64,000 nt of DNA, from contig JAQFVV010012403.1 of assembly GCA_028023455.1 (NCBI GenBank), positions 496,001 through 560,000 on the forward strand, in the 5' to 3' direction. Position numbers and translations under genes: made by a program. Below are positions 11,555 to 24,872 of this stretch, one piece after another. The notes beneath the pieces are model-generated. The model worked only from the letters and a program-made list of their open reading frames with translations. It ran no database searches and had not been told where the DNA came from. Position 1 is the first letter of the stretch, and every line of letters starts with the position of its first letter. The DNA comes from Epiperipatus broadwayi (Eukaryota; Onychophora; Udeonychophora; Euonychophora; Peripatidae).

Positions 11555-13466
11555 ATTAAATGCAAGTTTAAAAGCAAGTTATGAAATTTATGACTTGTTT
11601 TATTAATTTTATATATATATAACAGTGTATAAGTGAATCATTGGGTTTTGAAATAGTGGATACAATAGTTACACTGTAATAAAGAATAGAAATGAGATTA
11701 CATCCACATAAACAGAGATAACTTTTGCCTTTTGATGTTACTACTAATTGAAAATCCTCCTAAGGTTAAACAAGTTTTCTACATTAACCTATAATAGCTC
11801 TTTTGTTTTTTGTTGTTAAGTAATACTGTGTTTATATGTATATGTATCACATAGGAAACATTCTCCATGTCGTTATTTCATGGCATCTGATATGTGTTCA
11901 TCAGTGATCAAAAGAAAGCAAATAAACCTTACATTTCTCCTGGTGTCTAAGTCAATAAATAGATACCAAGTTTTCTTGAAATTAAGACCTAATCAAAAAA
12001 TAAGCCATTGGAACCTTTTTTAGGATGCTGTCAAGCCTTATTCCAAATATAAGACCTATTTAAGATTGTCAACTTAATAGAAGGATTTTATTCATCTGCT
12101 GATGGATATATTAAATTATAAAAGTAATGAATATAACATTCAAAAGTTTATATATATACACATTACAACTAACATAAGAAAAAAAACATTTCAAATTAAA
12201 GTAATAAATGTATAACTGAATATAAATGTAGATTTTTGTACTTAAATAAATGTTATTCAAAATTATTTTGCAGGCAGATTCCTAACTAATTATTCTAATA
12301 AACTTGCAAACATAATTTTACTTTTCATTTATCAATGAGTCTTCATTCAGTGTGATATGAGAATTCCTCTTTCATCTGATATCCAGCCATATATATTGTA
12401 AGTAAATCAACCTTGACATCTGCAAAGGCTAAAACTTATTACTAGAGGGTGGTCTTAGTTAATAAATTAATCAAGCCAACTTAATGTTTTATATATTATT
12501 TTAAATTAAATATTTCTAAGTTCAACATATAAAAAAAAACAATACATAGGTAACTTTTAATATTCCCATATATACACAAGATTGTTTTGTCATATGATTA
12601 TAATCCTAAACATAACATACCCAAGCAGTAGTAACAATCATTTATGCACTGTCGAAATTGGTAATATTGAATAAATGTAGAATTTTGTAATTAAATAAAC
12701 ATAGATTTTTGTATTTGAATAAATATACATTTTCATACTTGAATAAATGTATATTTTTACATAAAAAATATAAAACATTCCCTGAAAATAAGCCCGAAGC
12801 CTTCTTTCAGAGCAAAAAATAATATAAAAAAGGGTCTTATTTTCCCGAAAACTTGGTACCAATATATAAACTTTCCATTTTTTTTGATTTTTATTAGCCT
12901 CTCTGATTTCAGCAATATATGAATTATCTAGAAGGACAGAATCATGGCCAATGTGCAAATGATTTACCACTTATCTGTCCAACAAAATCATTTTGCATGC
13001 ATACTCAATTTTGTCATCAGTTATTGATGAGGACAGAAATCTGGCTCTGATTTCAAGAATGTTGATATGGACAGGCATCTACCTCCTACATTATGGGTGA
13101 CATTTGTGAGATCTGCCTTGAATTTCTCTATTCTTTAATACACTCTACTTCAAGATAAAACATTTTGTCCATACTGTGCATAAAGTCTTTGATAAATATC
13201 AACACCAGACACTCTGAGACCACACCAAAGTCACTGCATGCTACTTTTCTTTTAAACAAATCACAATAAGATAGCTATTATTTCTTATTCTGCAGTCAAT
13301 GTTCAACTGATGTAACACATTCAAAGCTGCAGAACAGGACTAAAGAGATGTGCAGCCAATAGACATTTTAATGTAATTGGGGTATGAATAATTGAATCAA
13401 CCTCATATTTACTAATTCAAAAATGCAAACTGAAATTGTTGGACTTCTGATTAAAATAAAAGGTGT
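11555..13466. other. AT-rich stretch, nothing identified
   Basis: I found no gene, SINE or foldback here that I can support. Confidence 0.4.
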
Positions 13467-13640
13467 GTATATATATTACTTTAACTCCCTCATATGTGTA
13501 GAGGAAATTAAGATCACTCTGATGAAGACTGCAGGACAGTTGAAACTGTCAGGAAAATAAAGAAATCATTTTAAAAAAGTTGCATTAAAGTGTATATGAG
13601 GGGAGCTAAAGTAATATATATATATATGAAGAAATGCAAA
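13467..13640. repeat. Inverted repeat enclosing a hammerhead-like motif
   Basis: ATATATTACTTTAACTCCC near 13474 mirrors GGGAGCTAAAGTAATATAT near 13602. Inside, on plus, lies CTGATGA, then A, then a hairpin GACTG-CAGGA-CAGTT, then GAAA. This has the layout of a hammerhead core with one extra base after CTGATGA. No convincing stem I or III flanks it. A related decayed motif is at 37668-37700. Confidence 0.5.
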
Positions 13641-15429
13641 GAAAGTAAAAGGAGAAAAATAAGAATATACTTCTAAAAGGTATTAAATTGGAGTATTATG
13701 GACTGACAGATGCAAAACCGGTAATTTACAAATACATAATACACATGTATATCCCCATTAAACAAATGCATGACTAATATTGATATGCTTCAACAATGCG
13801 ATTTAATATCTGAAATCTAACAATATTATGTAATTTTTGGAAGATTGTCAATAAAACAAAAACGATATGTCAACATATTTATTAACAATTAGAATAATAG
13901 TAAATGGCACAACTTGTAAAATGAAATAAAGACTTACAAACTGTTTTTATTGTAGTCTATAGATTGTATGGTAATTAAATGTAATATGAATAAGCATAAA
14001 AACAAAGTTCATTTTAGTAAGCTACTGTCATTCTATTACTTATAACCATAAGAAAAGTTGGGTAAACTAAGAAATAAAATGCCGTAGTCGAATGTGATCA
14101 TATTAAAAGCATAATTGGAAAGTCATTTATTCAGTAGGTCATATGTTTTGGCCTAACAAATGGAGATTGTGTTTTGACTCAAGAACTTGCTTATTAGGAT
14201 GTATCAACCTTCCATTGCAGTATACCACACACAAGGCATGATTATACAGATAAATGCAAAAATTGATGAAATTGGACCTAGTAAATTATATTTTTTCCAA
14301 TAATAGTTTGTTGGAATCATCAAAATACTATAAAACTGAATGCAAACATGAACCAATTAAGAATAAACAATTAGCTACTACCTAATAGTGGTCGGTAAAA
14401 CGATATCCAACTATTCTAATAAAAAATAAAATTCCTGAATTACTCTACTTTGGTAAAATAAATATCTACATATTGACTGTATGTAACAAAGTATTACAGA
14501 ACTATATACCATTTGGATGTGAGCATTTAAGTGTCCTTTAATAGCTCATTGCTTAACTAAATTAAGTCTATTCTGGTTTGTGGATAGTCGTGGTGTATCA
14601 TGATATTGCTGATGAAACAAGTTTTCCTGAACTGACTTTGAACCCTGAATTATCATAGTTCACAATTAAGTACTTGATTATTATATAGCATCTTCTATTT
14701 TAGTTTAGTAATGAGAATAGGGGTGCTTAAATACTCTTTCATAGCATAATAAAATGTAAATATTTTCAAGTTTATATTGAATTGAAAGAAAACACATCTA
14801 TGAATACATGAATCAAGATCAAATTGCCAGAAAGCATTTGTAGAATTATGATATTCTCCTCCCACCCCCACCCAACAGTAATGAAAGCCATATAAAATTT
14901 CTGTAGAGTCAGTAAACTTTAATAAAAACATAATACTCAACCTGTAATTGACTGGTAGTAAATTTGTACACAGATGAAAAAATTGTTAACTGTATTGAAC
15001 AGATGCAAGCATAACATTATTTCATTCTTTCTGCTCATCATTGCATTAATTGGAGGCTGAAGATTCAGCTTTTTTTCTAAAATATAAAACTGCATCATTA
15101 TTTTGTTCTATGGATCATTTTAAATAAGGACTTTTCAAAATTTTGTAAGATAGTGTTTTTAAGCCTTGTCTCACATATCAAAATTGATTGGTCCATTCCT
15201 GCTGATAAAGAAGATTTCATCAAATTGTTTCAATAATCTACGAAATAAAAACAATTTTAAATCAGACAACATAAATGTACAACTAATGTCTTACTGCTAC
15301 GACTAACAAAACCTATTCACAAAAGTAAAACCAAACATCTAAATGACCATAAAATATATATTTTAAAAATTCTAGTCTTTGTTATAAAAACTTATATTGG
15401 TTATTTATTTTATTCATAATCATAATCTT
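13641..15429. other. AT-rich stretch, nothing identified
   Basis: No supported feature. A C-rich patch near 14862-14875 is isolated. Confidence 0.4.
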
Positions 15430-15880
15430 TTTCATCAAGTATCCATTGCAATATGAAAGTCTATCCAAATTTAATTGTTTCTCTGATCCATAACCATTCT
15501 ATTTCCACATCACACTAGCAAACTTTCTATGCTGTAATGATCAGTGGAAAGTAAGAGAAATATAAGAACAAAAATTGAAATGTGTTCTAAACAATTTTTT
15601 TTTTTTATGTATCAAAGCATCGGCCAGGAAGCGAACCCAACTGCTTGTATGGTGGCTGTGCTGACCACTCGACCACCAATGCTTGACTTCTAAACAATTA
15701 TTTGATCATCATTTATACAAACATTAGCAATTCTCTTCAGGATGAAAGTCTCCCAAGTTTAATCTTATTTTTCCAATCTATAACTTCCCTTCTTTACATT
15801 ACATCAATAAATTTTCTTATTTCATCCAGCCATAGTCTATTTTTAATTTTTTTACAATTTCTTGGCAGCCAAATAAACAT
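15430..15880 (-). mobile_element. Old LINE 3'-end fragments, interrupted by a SINE
   Basis: Two pieces (about 15430-15540 and 15700-15880) resemble the LINE tail copies at 5.0-5.7 kb. Shared landmarks on plus are CATCAAGTATCCATTGCAATATGAAAGTC, CTCTTCAGGATGAAAGTCTCC and TTTTACAATTTCTTGGCAGCC. The last is the counterpart of the region encoding the W-I-P-R-D motif on minus. Both are heavily decayed, with no usable reading frame. Confidence 0.5.
15597..15687 (-). mobile_element. tRNA-derived SINE with 12-bp target-site duplication
   Basis: A minus-strand copy of the SINE: head AAGCATTGGTGGTCGAGTGG, a B-box-like GGTTCGCTTCC, then tail and poly-A. Part of the region between the boxes is shortened. 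Perfect 12-bp direct repeats (TTCTAAACAATT) flank it at 15585-15596 and 15688-15699, which dates it as a relatively recent, clean retrotransposition. Confidence 0.9.
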
Positions 15881-18593
15881 TATTAATCTGAAAATCCTAA
15901 TTCCAGAACATTGGGGACGGGAGATTTGGGGATTTTTTGGATAGATCTTTTACTCCGTTGTTATAAATCCAACTCTGCTAAAATAAATAATAATAAAAAA
16001 GATAGATAACTTATTGGAATTAGGTTTACTAATTTATAGAAATTTACCACCCCACCCCCATAATTTTATTTGTAAATGTGCATGCAAACTAATTTATTTA
16101 TTGTGAAAAAATGTCAATATTAAAAATTTTGTTTGAATAATGGAAGTTTTTGAATAACAGATATTTCGATTGTTATTTTAACTGTATACTTTAGACTGCC
16201 TTATTTATATTGAATTGCATTATTAAATTGAACATATGTGGTTAGTTAAATACATTCATATGTTGAATAAATTGAAAGTTAACTATTAAAACCAGTTATA
16301 AGCCTGAATCGGGGATACTTAGATCTTATTACACTCTATCCACATTCCCGCAGTAGCAGTTTTGTGACCAAGAAAATTTTAAATGTCCTTACGTAAATTC
16401 ACTGTAAAAACTTAAACAAAAATTCAATTGAATAAAATTGTTGAGTTCAACTTATTGCTCGAGTGTTGCACATCACATGACTTCCTGAGCCAATGACTGA
16501 TTAATACGTGAAGTTTCTCCAAGTAGCAGAAAAATAATGTCAATCAATAATAATATTTTTTCTTAGAATATATCCATCCAATTTGTTGGCAAGCATTTTC
16601 TTTTCAGCAATGACTACACATTATATAATAATTGTTAGTATTTGTCTATACACCAGCTAAACATCTCCAAAATACATTCATTACTTTTGTTTGAGCTTAA
16701 AAATTAAATATATCATATGACATATAATAATATCAGAATACTAGACAGATATAGAAATCCAGGCCTTTAAATCTCTAACTCATTTTCTGACTGATGGTTA
16801 CTCATGGAATATATGTGAAGTGAGAGAAAGGTATGAAACTTTTACATCAATGGATTACATCAGCGGATAGTTGCAAAATAAAAAAATTTTGAGATGAGCG
16901 TGCACTGATAAAAATATAAAGAATTTGAAACATTTATTTACCTGAGATTAATAATTAAAACCAGTGAGACATCACATGATCCCATCTTATATAATACTGT
17001 TCAGACACAAATTCTATTTCTCTTGCCATAGTTATATTATCTACTATAAGCTTTAGTAATCAACAGGTGTTAGACAGTAGTGCTTAATAAATTTTCATTT
17101 TGTGCTGTTCTACTCTATATCCCCAAACTAGTTTCTAACTTATGATTTTCACTAATAAAGAGCGTTTGGATTGGAATTTATCTCTCTTCTAGTAGGCATC
17201 TTTTATTTATTTGCTTTACTATATTTTCAGTCTAAGCTAACTAGCTTGTATAGTCATACAGATATGAAACCAATTAGGTATCTATATATTATGGTAACCT
17301 TACTTTTGCATTAACTATAGGTACCTCTATTCTTTGGCTAGGATTGGTAGGCTGGGTAACATAACTGTGGTAAGAAAAAAAGAACTTGCTAATTAATAAG
17401 ATGCATAATTAACATCACAATATAAGACTCATTTTAAAAATTAGAGGGGGAAAAGTCTAAGAAATATAATTAACATTCAATTAATTTTATTTCATATCTA
17501 TAATATTAAAAACAAAATAATAAAGTTAACCCGACAATTTTTTTGCTTTGTGAATTCATTGGAGACCAGGTTTGTTAATGATCATTAGATTATATCTTGG
17601 GAAAGCTATAGAATGTATAACCTTCTGCCAAGTCCTTTAATATTTAACCAGCAGAGAGATCTCTATTAGCAACAAGTTTCTCTGGTTTCACTGAAAAGGA
17701 AAGCTGATCAATCTTGTTTACTCATAAATTATCCAAACAACGTGAAATCATCAATATTTAATGATCTTCTCCCTATGTTTTCATCTCTCTCTTTTTTAAC
17801 TTGATGCATATGTTGTTGTTTTTTTAAAAAAATCAATCTTCATTTTAGAATCCATAATCAGTGAAAACAGGTTTTTGTTTTAAGAATTTTAAAACTAAAA
17901 CCTAATTGCCGTTTTAAAAAATAAAATAAGCTGCTCTTTTTAAAAGTTTTATTCAACTCCGTTGCTATAAATAAAATACTTTTAAGAAAGTATAAGTAAA
18001 TTTAACGTTTATATATATGATAAATAAAACTGTCCTCCTTTTTTTATACAATATAATTTAAACACCTTTGCAGCAACATCCTACAATTTATACCCATTGC
18101 ATTACACCGATGAGTCCAATTATTTTCCCGGTACTGGAAGTCATTCACCGATGTTTCACAGATGCCCGAAACTCAGAAAATTATTTATTTTAATTAATGT
18201 AAAGGTATCCTAAGACAACTGATCAAAATTTTTCAGACGTGATATTAAATCCATGAGCACGGTGTGAGAAGCGAGGGTGAGCAGGATAAGGACAAATGAA
18301 AAGCTGAATTTAAAATCTAACAGCTTTTTTGATAAATAAGTTTCATGTAGATTATGTAAATTTAAAAAAAAAAAAAATTGTTGGTATTTTTTGTGCATTT
18401 AAAAAAAACGAGTAAGTAAAAGGAAAAAGGTTGGAGAGAAAAAACAAGTTATATAATGTAATATATATGTAAAAAAGATGCGTTGATAGATTAAAAAAAT
18501 GTTATTGTTTTTTATGATAAAGGTATATACATTTCTAGATGTTGATTTCATTTGTAATAATAATATATATATAAAAATATGTAATTGTATAGA
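15881..18593. other. AT-rich stretch, probably intronic
   Basis: No coding segment or repeat copy that I can support. Confidence 0.4.
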
Positions 18594-18700
18594 TCCTTGA
18601 AAATGACTACAGAAAAAAAGTGGTCGAAACGTTGGGTGTTAAAGATGTGAATATGTATATATGGTTGATAAAAAGAAATAAAGTTTTTTTAAAAAGAAAA
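18594..18700 (+). repeat. Penelope-like 3'-end fragment with degenerate hammerhead motif
   Basis: The sequence has a hairpin GACTAC/GTGGTC around an A-rich loop, then CGAAACGTTGGG. The expected CTGATGA is reduced to TTGAAAA and is preceded by TCC, which can pair with GGG. The GGTCGAAACGTTG signature resembles degenerate hammerhead ends of Penelope-like elements. A polyadenylation-like AATAAAG follows at about 18680. The assignment is by pattern only. Confidence 0.4.
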
Positions 18701-20180
18701 GAAGGAAAATATATAAGGTGTTTAAATTCAATGAAAAGAACATTATATTGTAAATTATATCCAATAAAAACTTAGCAAAAAATTTAAGAGCAGGAGGAAG
18801 AAGTGGAAAATAAACTGAAATTTGCAGTTAATGACGTTTTTTGTTCAATATGTTTTGTGAAAAATTCCCTAAGGTTATTCAAATTATCATGATATTAATG
18901 CATTCTGATTCTTTAATAATTATGATGGTCTCTCTAACTGTCTTTTGATAATAAATACCACATCTAGACTGGATTTTGGTGTTGAAAAAATATTATGGCT
19001 GTTATCTAAAATATAAAACCAAGTATTCAGGAATATGGAGAATTGTTAGACTGCATTAACATTTTTATCTCTTCCAGTACTCATGCAATGAATACTCACT
19101 CATACACACATAAAAAGCACTGTAAACTCCACAAAAAATATACGAATCGAGAGGGAATAAATGAATTCTTAGATATCCTTAAAACTTTGACAATTTTTTG
19201 ATGGTGTAAATCACATTAATATTACAACACATTAATATATATCTTTTCCTCTACCTATCCATCCATCTATTTGCCAATCTATTTATGTACATACATATAT
19301 CCCAGCTTAAATGCATTGTCATAATTAATACCTAGAATGGAACTCTATGTTCAAACCATAATCATTCTCAATAAATAAGAAATGTGATGAATTACGACTT
19401 GTCATTCATGGGGTTTTTCCTTACAAGTCTATTGAAGGCCTTTGCCTATAGTGGGCTATTTTAATATCTGATTTAATCATGTATTTAAATGAATTTAGTT
19501 GATATTTTCACAATTTTAGTGTTTCTATATATACATGTACATGATTTATTTTATTTTAAAATCAGATAATGGATACTTACATACCCTTTTTAAGAACTAT
19601 TGGTTAAAATGCTGCCTTCAATTGTTTTCTAAATTATTATTTTTTGTACTATTATAATTTTAAAATTTTAAAACTTTTCAAATTGATTATTATTAAATCA
19701 ATTTTAAAAAGAGAAAACATTTAGCTGCAAGATACTACACAAATGTTAAGTTTCAGTTTTTAAAAACATTATAAAAAACTTTATTCTAGTTATTCAATTC
19801 CATTCTTTGAAAGCATTAAGAAATAAAACTTTTAAAAATACATTCCTCCATTATAAAATACTTCAGAAATAATTTTAACAGCCTATCAAAATTTTCAAAC
19901 ATGTCAGAAATGTATTTACTATTTAATTAAAAAATACAGCATATAAACTTTGCAATAAACTTTTTGTTATTATGCATAATAGTACCAGATTTTTTTTTTT
20001 AAATTAGTAGTTAACACAAAATGCTTTGATGTCATAATTAATGGCATAAATTTATAAAATCTCAAATTAAAAACAGTTTCAGGTGCTATCAAAAATCTCA
20101 ATGCAGATAAAAAGATATCACTCAATAAACAATTGGTTCCTTTTTTATAAATATAAAAATAGCTTAAATCAGTCGATGAT
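18701..20180. other. AT-rich stretch, nothing identified
   Basis: No supported feature. Confidence 0.4.
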
Positions 20181-20285
20181 TTAGTGCAATGGTAGAATGG
20201 TGGAATTTAGAGATCAGTCCAAGCACCATGGGTCAGCTTTTTTATACCTGATGTTCGAACTGAACTTTTGAGCAATAAAGTATTC
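20181..20285 (+). mobile_element. Second-family SINE-like copy
   Basis: The head GATTTAGTGCAATGGTAG resembles the tRNA-like head of the copies at 4708-4938, followed by a GATCAGTCC stretch in B-box position. Diverged. Confidence 0.35.
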
Positions 20286-20535
20286 AATTATTATAATCAT
20301 ATCACAAACTGTTTACATTAGAATCATCTAATAATTATAATAAAGATGAAATTGGCATTTTCACAAAAATAATGTGTTGCAATCTTCTAGTAATTGGTAG
20401 AAAGATCCTGTATTGGAGCCCAATCCTGATGATACCTTTGGTAATCAACCATTATTTTATGTCCTGATTATATATTAATCTGTTAATAAATTAAACAGTA
20501 AGGATTTTTTCATCCTAACCCATGTGCTGTATTTT

Positions 20536-20690
20536 GTATTAACTCAACAATGTCTTGTTGAGCATTGAGGAAACTCTCAAACTAAGACACAAGATAGAGA
20601 CTTTTGAAAAGATAAGAATGACTGTCTTATCTTTATCCTACATTCTAGTTACATAGGCCAATCTAAAGCATTTCAGTTTAAGAGCATGAA
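20536..20690 (-). repeat. Hairpin-bearing dispersed repeat, copy 1
   Basis: Read on minus this matches 23488-23618: AGATTGGCCTAT, then an AAAGATAAGA...TCTTATCTTT hairpin, then AGTCTCTATCTTG and TTGAGAGTT. The two copies are inverted relative to each other, about 2.9 kb apart. Nature unknown. Confidence 0.55.
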
Positions 20691-20884
20691 GATGTTTCTA
20701 GCATTAATATAAATAACAATAATAATTACACGTTTCTATGGACTTTACATAATGCAGGAGCAATATTTTATTACATTACATTTTCAAAAATAGGCAGCAA
20801 TTTTGACTATTCAACCGACATCTTCAGAGCTTTTATTTAAAAATCAAAAAAAAAATGGTTGTTTTATAAACACCTATAATAGTA

Positions 20885-20980
20885 TCAAGCATTGGTGGCC
20901 TAGCAGTTAGCATAGCTGCCTTCCAAGCAGCTGGCCCAGGTTTGCTTCTTGGTCAATGCCTTATATATATAAAAAAAACA
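20885..20980 (+). mobile_element. tRNA-derived SINE with 9-bp target-site duplication
   Basis: A near-complete plus-strand copy: AAGCATTGGTGGCCTAGCAG, GTTAGCATAGCTGCC, a B-box-like GGTTTGCTTCTTGG, then a TA/A-rich tail. Flanking direct repeats ATAATAGTA lie at 20876-20884 and 20981-20989. Confidence 0.85.
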
Positions 20981-21363
20981 ATAATAGTAAAACTACTTAA
21001 TCATATATATAACTTTGCTTTTGAGTATAAAATAAACGTTGATAGTTACAATACCTTGTCACAATCCAGAATATATTTATATATAAACTTTAAAAATAGA
21101 TCTTAAATTGTTTAAAGTAATCCTTTTTTTTTTAAATTCAAATATCTACTTTTCCTGAAATAGTTATATAATAAGCATATACATTATTGGTTATATAATA
21201 TTTTAAATGCCAGAATAACCTTAGCAAAAGAGAAAGACCATCATTAGTGATTTGCCGAAGTAAATTTAAAAGAATTGGGTAAAAATAATTAAAACAACCT
21301 CTGAAAGAATAAAAGGCTTTGAAAGAGAATATGAGGCAAAAAACTGAAGACAACTAATAAATT

Positions 21364-21707
21364 AAAACAGGCAAAACTCTCTATATGTATTGCCACTCAG
21401 TGCAAGCCAGAGTAATCAATGGATGCCAGAAGGCTTGTGCATAAAATCCCCATCTAGTGCCTACTCATTCAATATCCCCAGACTAGTTTCTGGCTTGGGG
21501 CCTTCATCATGAGGAGCCTTGCCAAAAACTAGTCTAGGGATATTGGATGAGTAGATACTAGATGGGGATTTTATGCACAAGCCTTCTGGCATCCATTGAT
21601 TACTCTGATTTGCACTGAGTGGCAATAAATATAGAGAGTTTTGCATGTTTTAATAACAGCTACAAGCAAGCATAAGAAATGGTGATCATGTGATGTTTAT
21701 TGGCTTA
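21364..21707 (+). mobile_element. Foldback retroelement, family 1, 12-bp TSD
   Basis: Inverted arms (AAAACAGGCAAAACTCTC at the left, GAGAGTTTTGCATGTTTTAA at the right) fold across a centre near 21510. They are followed by a family tail GGTGATCATGTGATGTTTA. Perfect 12-bp direct repeats (AACTAATAAATT) flank it at 21352-21363 and 21708-21719. The centre holds a hammerhead-like region on minus (about 21472-21517) with stem II, GAAA, CTAG and TC intact, but CTGATGA has lost its C. Nine copies or fragments of the family lie in this window. Confidence 0.8.
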
Positions 21708-21730
21708 AACTAATAAATTCTCAATAACAA

Positions 21731-21810
21731 AGGTAAAACTCTCCATACAGCAGCACCATTTAGTGGAAGCATAAAGAGTGGTGATCATGTAATATTTAGT
21801 GATTAAATTA
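21731..21810 (+). mobile_element. Foldback family 1, internally deleted copy
   Basis: Retains the left end (AAAACTCTCCATACAGCAG) joined to the family tail (GTGGTGATCATGTAATATTTA). The foldback middle is missing. Imperfect flanking repeats (TCAATAACAAA and TCAATACAAA) suggest an independent insertion just after the neighbouring copy. Confidence 0.6.
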
Positions 21811-22133
21811 TCAATACAAATAGATTTTCAATTACTAGCTGAAAGTAAACAGATCAAATGTTTTAATCACATAACATTAGCTAAACAAGTGCAATTGCAA
21901 ACAATAAATTTAAATGGCAAATGGAAAAATGATTGCAATGCATTTTACATTTTACAAACAAAATAAGATTAACAAAGTACAAATTGAAAGATTCAAACTT
22001 GTACAAATTATCAATTTATAGTAATATTTTAACATCAACTGTCAATTAAATAATCAATTATACTTCAGATCTAACAAAGTAATGTTTATATTGCACTAAA
22101 ATGCAGAAAATGTGAAGTTATACAATAAACAAA

Positions 22134-22485
22134 CTATTAAACAGGCAAAACTCTCCATACAGTAGTGCCACCCTGTGCCAACCAGAGTAATCAATGGATG
22201 GCAGAAGGCTTATGCATAAAATCCCCATCTAGTGCCTACTCATCCAATATCCCCAGACTAGTTAGTTTCTGGCTTGTGGCTCCTCACTGATGAAGGCCAC
22301 AAGCCAGAAATTAGTCTGGGGATATTGGATGAATAGGGACTAGATGAGGATTTTATGCACAGGCCTTCTGACATCTATTGATTACTCTGGTTGGCACAGA
22401 GTGGCACTACTGATGGAGAGTTTTGCCTGTTTAATAACAGATGTGTTAGCATAAGAGATGGTGATCATGTGATGTTTAGTAGTTT
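22134..22485 (+). mobile_element. Foldback retroelement, family 1, with near-complete hammerhead
   Basis: Inverted arms run from AAACAGGCAAAACTCTCCAT to ATGGAGAGTTTTGCCTGTTT, followed by the tail TGGTGATCATGTGATGTTTA. Direct repeats AATAAACAAA flank it at 22124-22133 and 22486-22495. At the centre (22279-22322, plus) lie stem I GCTCCTCA, CTGATGA, stem II GGC-CACAA-GCC, GAAA, stem III TTAG, the cleavage pair TC, and stem I partner TGGGGA. The stem III TTAG (CTAG elsewhere) and the A-A mismatch at the base of stem II would weaken it. Confidence 0.8.
22279..22322 (+). ncRNA. Hammerhead-like ribozyme motif (family 1)
   Basis: All core blocks occur in type I order. TCCTCA can pair with TGGGGA (six pairs, one G-U). 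The cleavage would fall after C22316. The self-complementary stem III has lost one base pair (TTAG), so self-cleavage is doubtful. Judged by pattern, with no folding calculation. Confidence 0.55.
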
Positions 22486-22495
22486 AATAAACAAA

Positions 22496-23487
22496 ATACA
22501 AAGGCTAAGCGATTTCAGAAATGTCTAGTTCCATATTCATAGTACATGATGAAAATGTTGGTAAGGCATTATGTATAAACTTAATGTATGCAAATTTATG
22601 CAATGTATTTAAATGGCCCATTCCCTTCGATTGATGGTGTTGGCATCATCGGCTATAAAGCAAGCCTCTTTAAAACCTTACATTTTTACATTGTTCTGCT
22701 CCATGCAAGTTTCTGCAATTGTGGGTTCAAATGCATGGCCAGTAGAACTTTGTTTTATTTTTACATTATAATGGAACCCTTTTATTCATAACATTTGATT
22801 CCAGGACTTCTCATAGATATCTTATAATACACTGATGATACTAAACTTTATATAATACAGGCATTATTATAAAGACAAACTTATGATACACTATGTAAAA
22901 CTTACATATATGTATTAAAACATTAACAAAATAATTGATAAGAAAATAGATTACTGTGCATTAAATATTTAAAATATATGCATGTAAAATTAAGATGTTT
23001 TTAATGATATACATATGCATAAATCTATGACACATTATTGAAAAATTACGTAACATAGCAGCAAAAGATAAAACTTATCTTTATTCTTCGTTCTTGTGAT
23101 AAAAATTGGGGATGATGAAATACATGATTAAGTGATTTCATATTAAGAAATATTATACACATGCGAATCCATAGTGCAGAAGTTGTAGCAGTCATTGCTA
23201 TATCACGTTATCGATCGCAGCGCCAAAGTGTTTGCATATGAACTATAAAATTAAAATTTTATTTTTTTTCTGTACTCAACACAGATCATTGAGCTATTAT
23301 AAAATCAGTAAGGTTCATATATTAAAAAGATAAATCCTTTCATTTCATACCATCTATGTACTTAATAAATAAATTTGAACATTACATAACTTCTATTAAT
23401 TCGTAATATTAGCATGTAGTAAACTAAAAGAATTTATGAATGTTAATGTATGTAAGAACAGAGTAATGTTGTCACTCTCTCAAACCA
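22496..23487. other. AT-rich stretch, nothing identified
   Basis: No supported gene. Part of the dispersed repeat described at 23488 (CTGTACTCAACACAGATCATTGAG) also occurs near 23270-23300. Confidence 0.4.
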
Positions 23488-23690
23488 ACATGCTTCAGAT
23501 TGGCCTATATAAATCAGAATTTAGGTTAAAGATAAGATGGCTGCTCTTATCTTTATAAAGTCTCTATCTTGCGTTTGGGTTTGAGAGTTTTTTCTGTACT
23601 CAACACAGCATCATTGAGCTATTATAAAAATCAGTAAGACAAATCTGTTTTGGGTTTGAGAGTTGCCTCTGTCCTCACATAGCAGTCAAA
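23488..23690 (+). repeat. Hairpin-bearing dispersed repeat, copy 2
   Basis: Contains TTCAGATTGGCCTATATAAA, the AAAGATAAGA...TCTTATCTTT hairpin, and a TTTGAGAGTT block that recurs again at 23645. It is inverted relative to 20536-20690. The partial internal re-duplication shows local rearrangement. Confidence 0.5.
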
Positions 23691-24128
23691 ATCCTTTCTT
23701 TTTTATTTTAATATTTTTTTTTAATTATGAGTAAATGAATAAATGCGTTTCTGACAGTGGATATAGGGAATTTTATTTTACTTAAATGTAGAATCCTTTT
23801 CAAAATGTTATCACTTGAAATACTAAACTTTTAAAAAAAGTCTGTTAAAAGATAAGATGGTTTAACTAACTAGATTTTTATTAATTTATTTATGTGATTA
23901 AAATTGGTCTAAGTATAATGATTTAGACAAAATAATGTGCAAATTTCGTGAAGCATTATACAATTTTAATCTCCATTAAATATATTCAGCATTTATATGC
24001 GCGCGTACACACACAAATAAATGCGTAATTAATTTTAAAAATCAGTATGGAATCTTACTTTGATAATTGTAATAATTATTTGAATAATAGCTGCTATTAT
24101 TTTAATTAAATGTAATTTTACTTTAAAG
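23691..24128. other. AT-rich stretch, probably intronic
   Basis: No feature beyond a short CG/CA run near 23998-24014. Confidence 0.4.
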
Positions 24129-24184
24129 ATGTACAAATCTCATGAAACGGCTATCAAGGCTTATAATGAACAATTATTAATTCG
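24129..24184 (+). CDS. Putative internal coding exon (unknown small protein)
   Basis: Bounded by an acceptor (TTTTACTTTAAAG|ATG) and a donor (TTCG|GTAAAA). The frame reads MYKSHETAIKAYNEQLLI plus two bases of the next codon, a helix-like, charged composition. It begins in phase 0, matching the exon ending at 9436. It ends in phase 2, matching the one-base start of the exon at 39978 (CG + T = Arg). This agreement of three independent boundaries is the main support. The protein is not recognised. Confidence 0.45.
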
Positions 24185-24872
24185 GTAAAACTTTCATTAA
24201 AATAAAATAAAAATTATAGAACATCAATCACAATTTATTCTCTTTTACATTTTGTAATCACATGTGCGAGTTAAATGGAAAAACTTCATCTCATTTTTAA
24301 TGCAAAACAACCACAAAAAAGGAAGCTATTTTTGACCACGTCAAAGCTATAAACAGAATCAAGTTCGCATTAAAAATTTTAAAAAAAAATTACTATATAC
24401 AGCTTTAAAATATTAAAAAGTATAAAGATTTAATGCACTACGTTTAAAATCAGCTTGATAAAATGTAAGTTTTGCTTGGATAATAAATATATACTGTCAG
24501 AGCAGTAAAACTTGAACAAGACCTTAGAGAGTAGATATTAATAGTTGGCAAATAACTAGAGGCTAAACAGAGTATAAGTATACATTATATCAACATTATT
24601 ACTTGTAGTAATATTGTCATAACTTTCATTCAACTTTTTGAATCTGTATTAAAATAAAATAAAAACCAATCATATATATAAGAAAAACATAGCTAGAATT
24701 ATCGATGATACTAGTAAAATTTAACAAATTTTTACGAAATTTTTTTAACTTTCAAGTGAAAACTATTATAAAACCTTACATATAAAACTATCAACAATTC
24801 TAAGCAAATGATAATTATTCTTAACTTTAAAAGTACCCATAAAATTGATGATCTTAGACCCAAAATGATTAA
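24185..24872. other. AT-rich stretch, probably intronic
   Basis: No supported feature. Confidence 0.4.

Noticed and set aside
20885-20960. Functional tRNA genes at the SINE loci
   Set aside because: A and B boxes are present, but the acceptor stem and anticodon arm do not form a cloverleaf and poly-A tails with TSDs mark them as SINEs.
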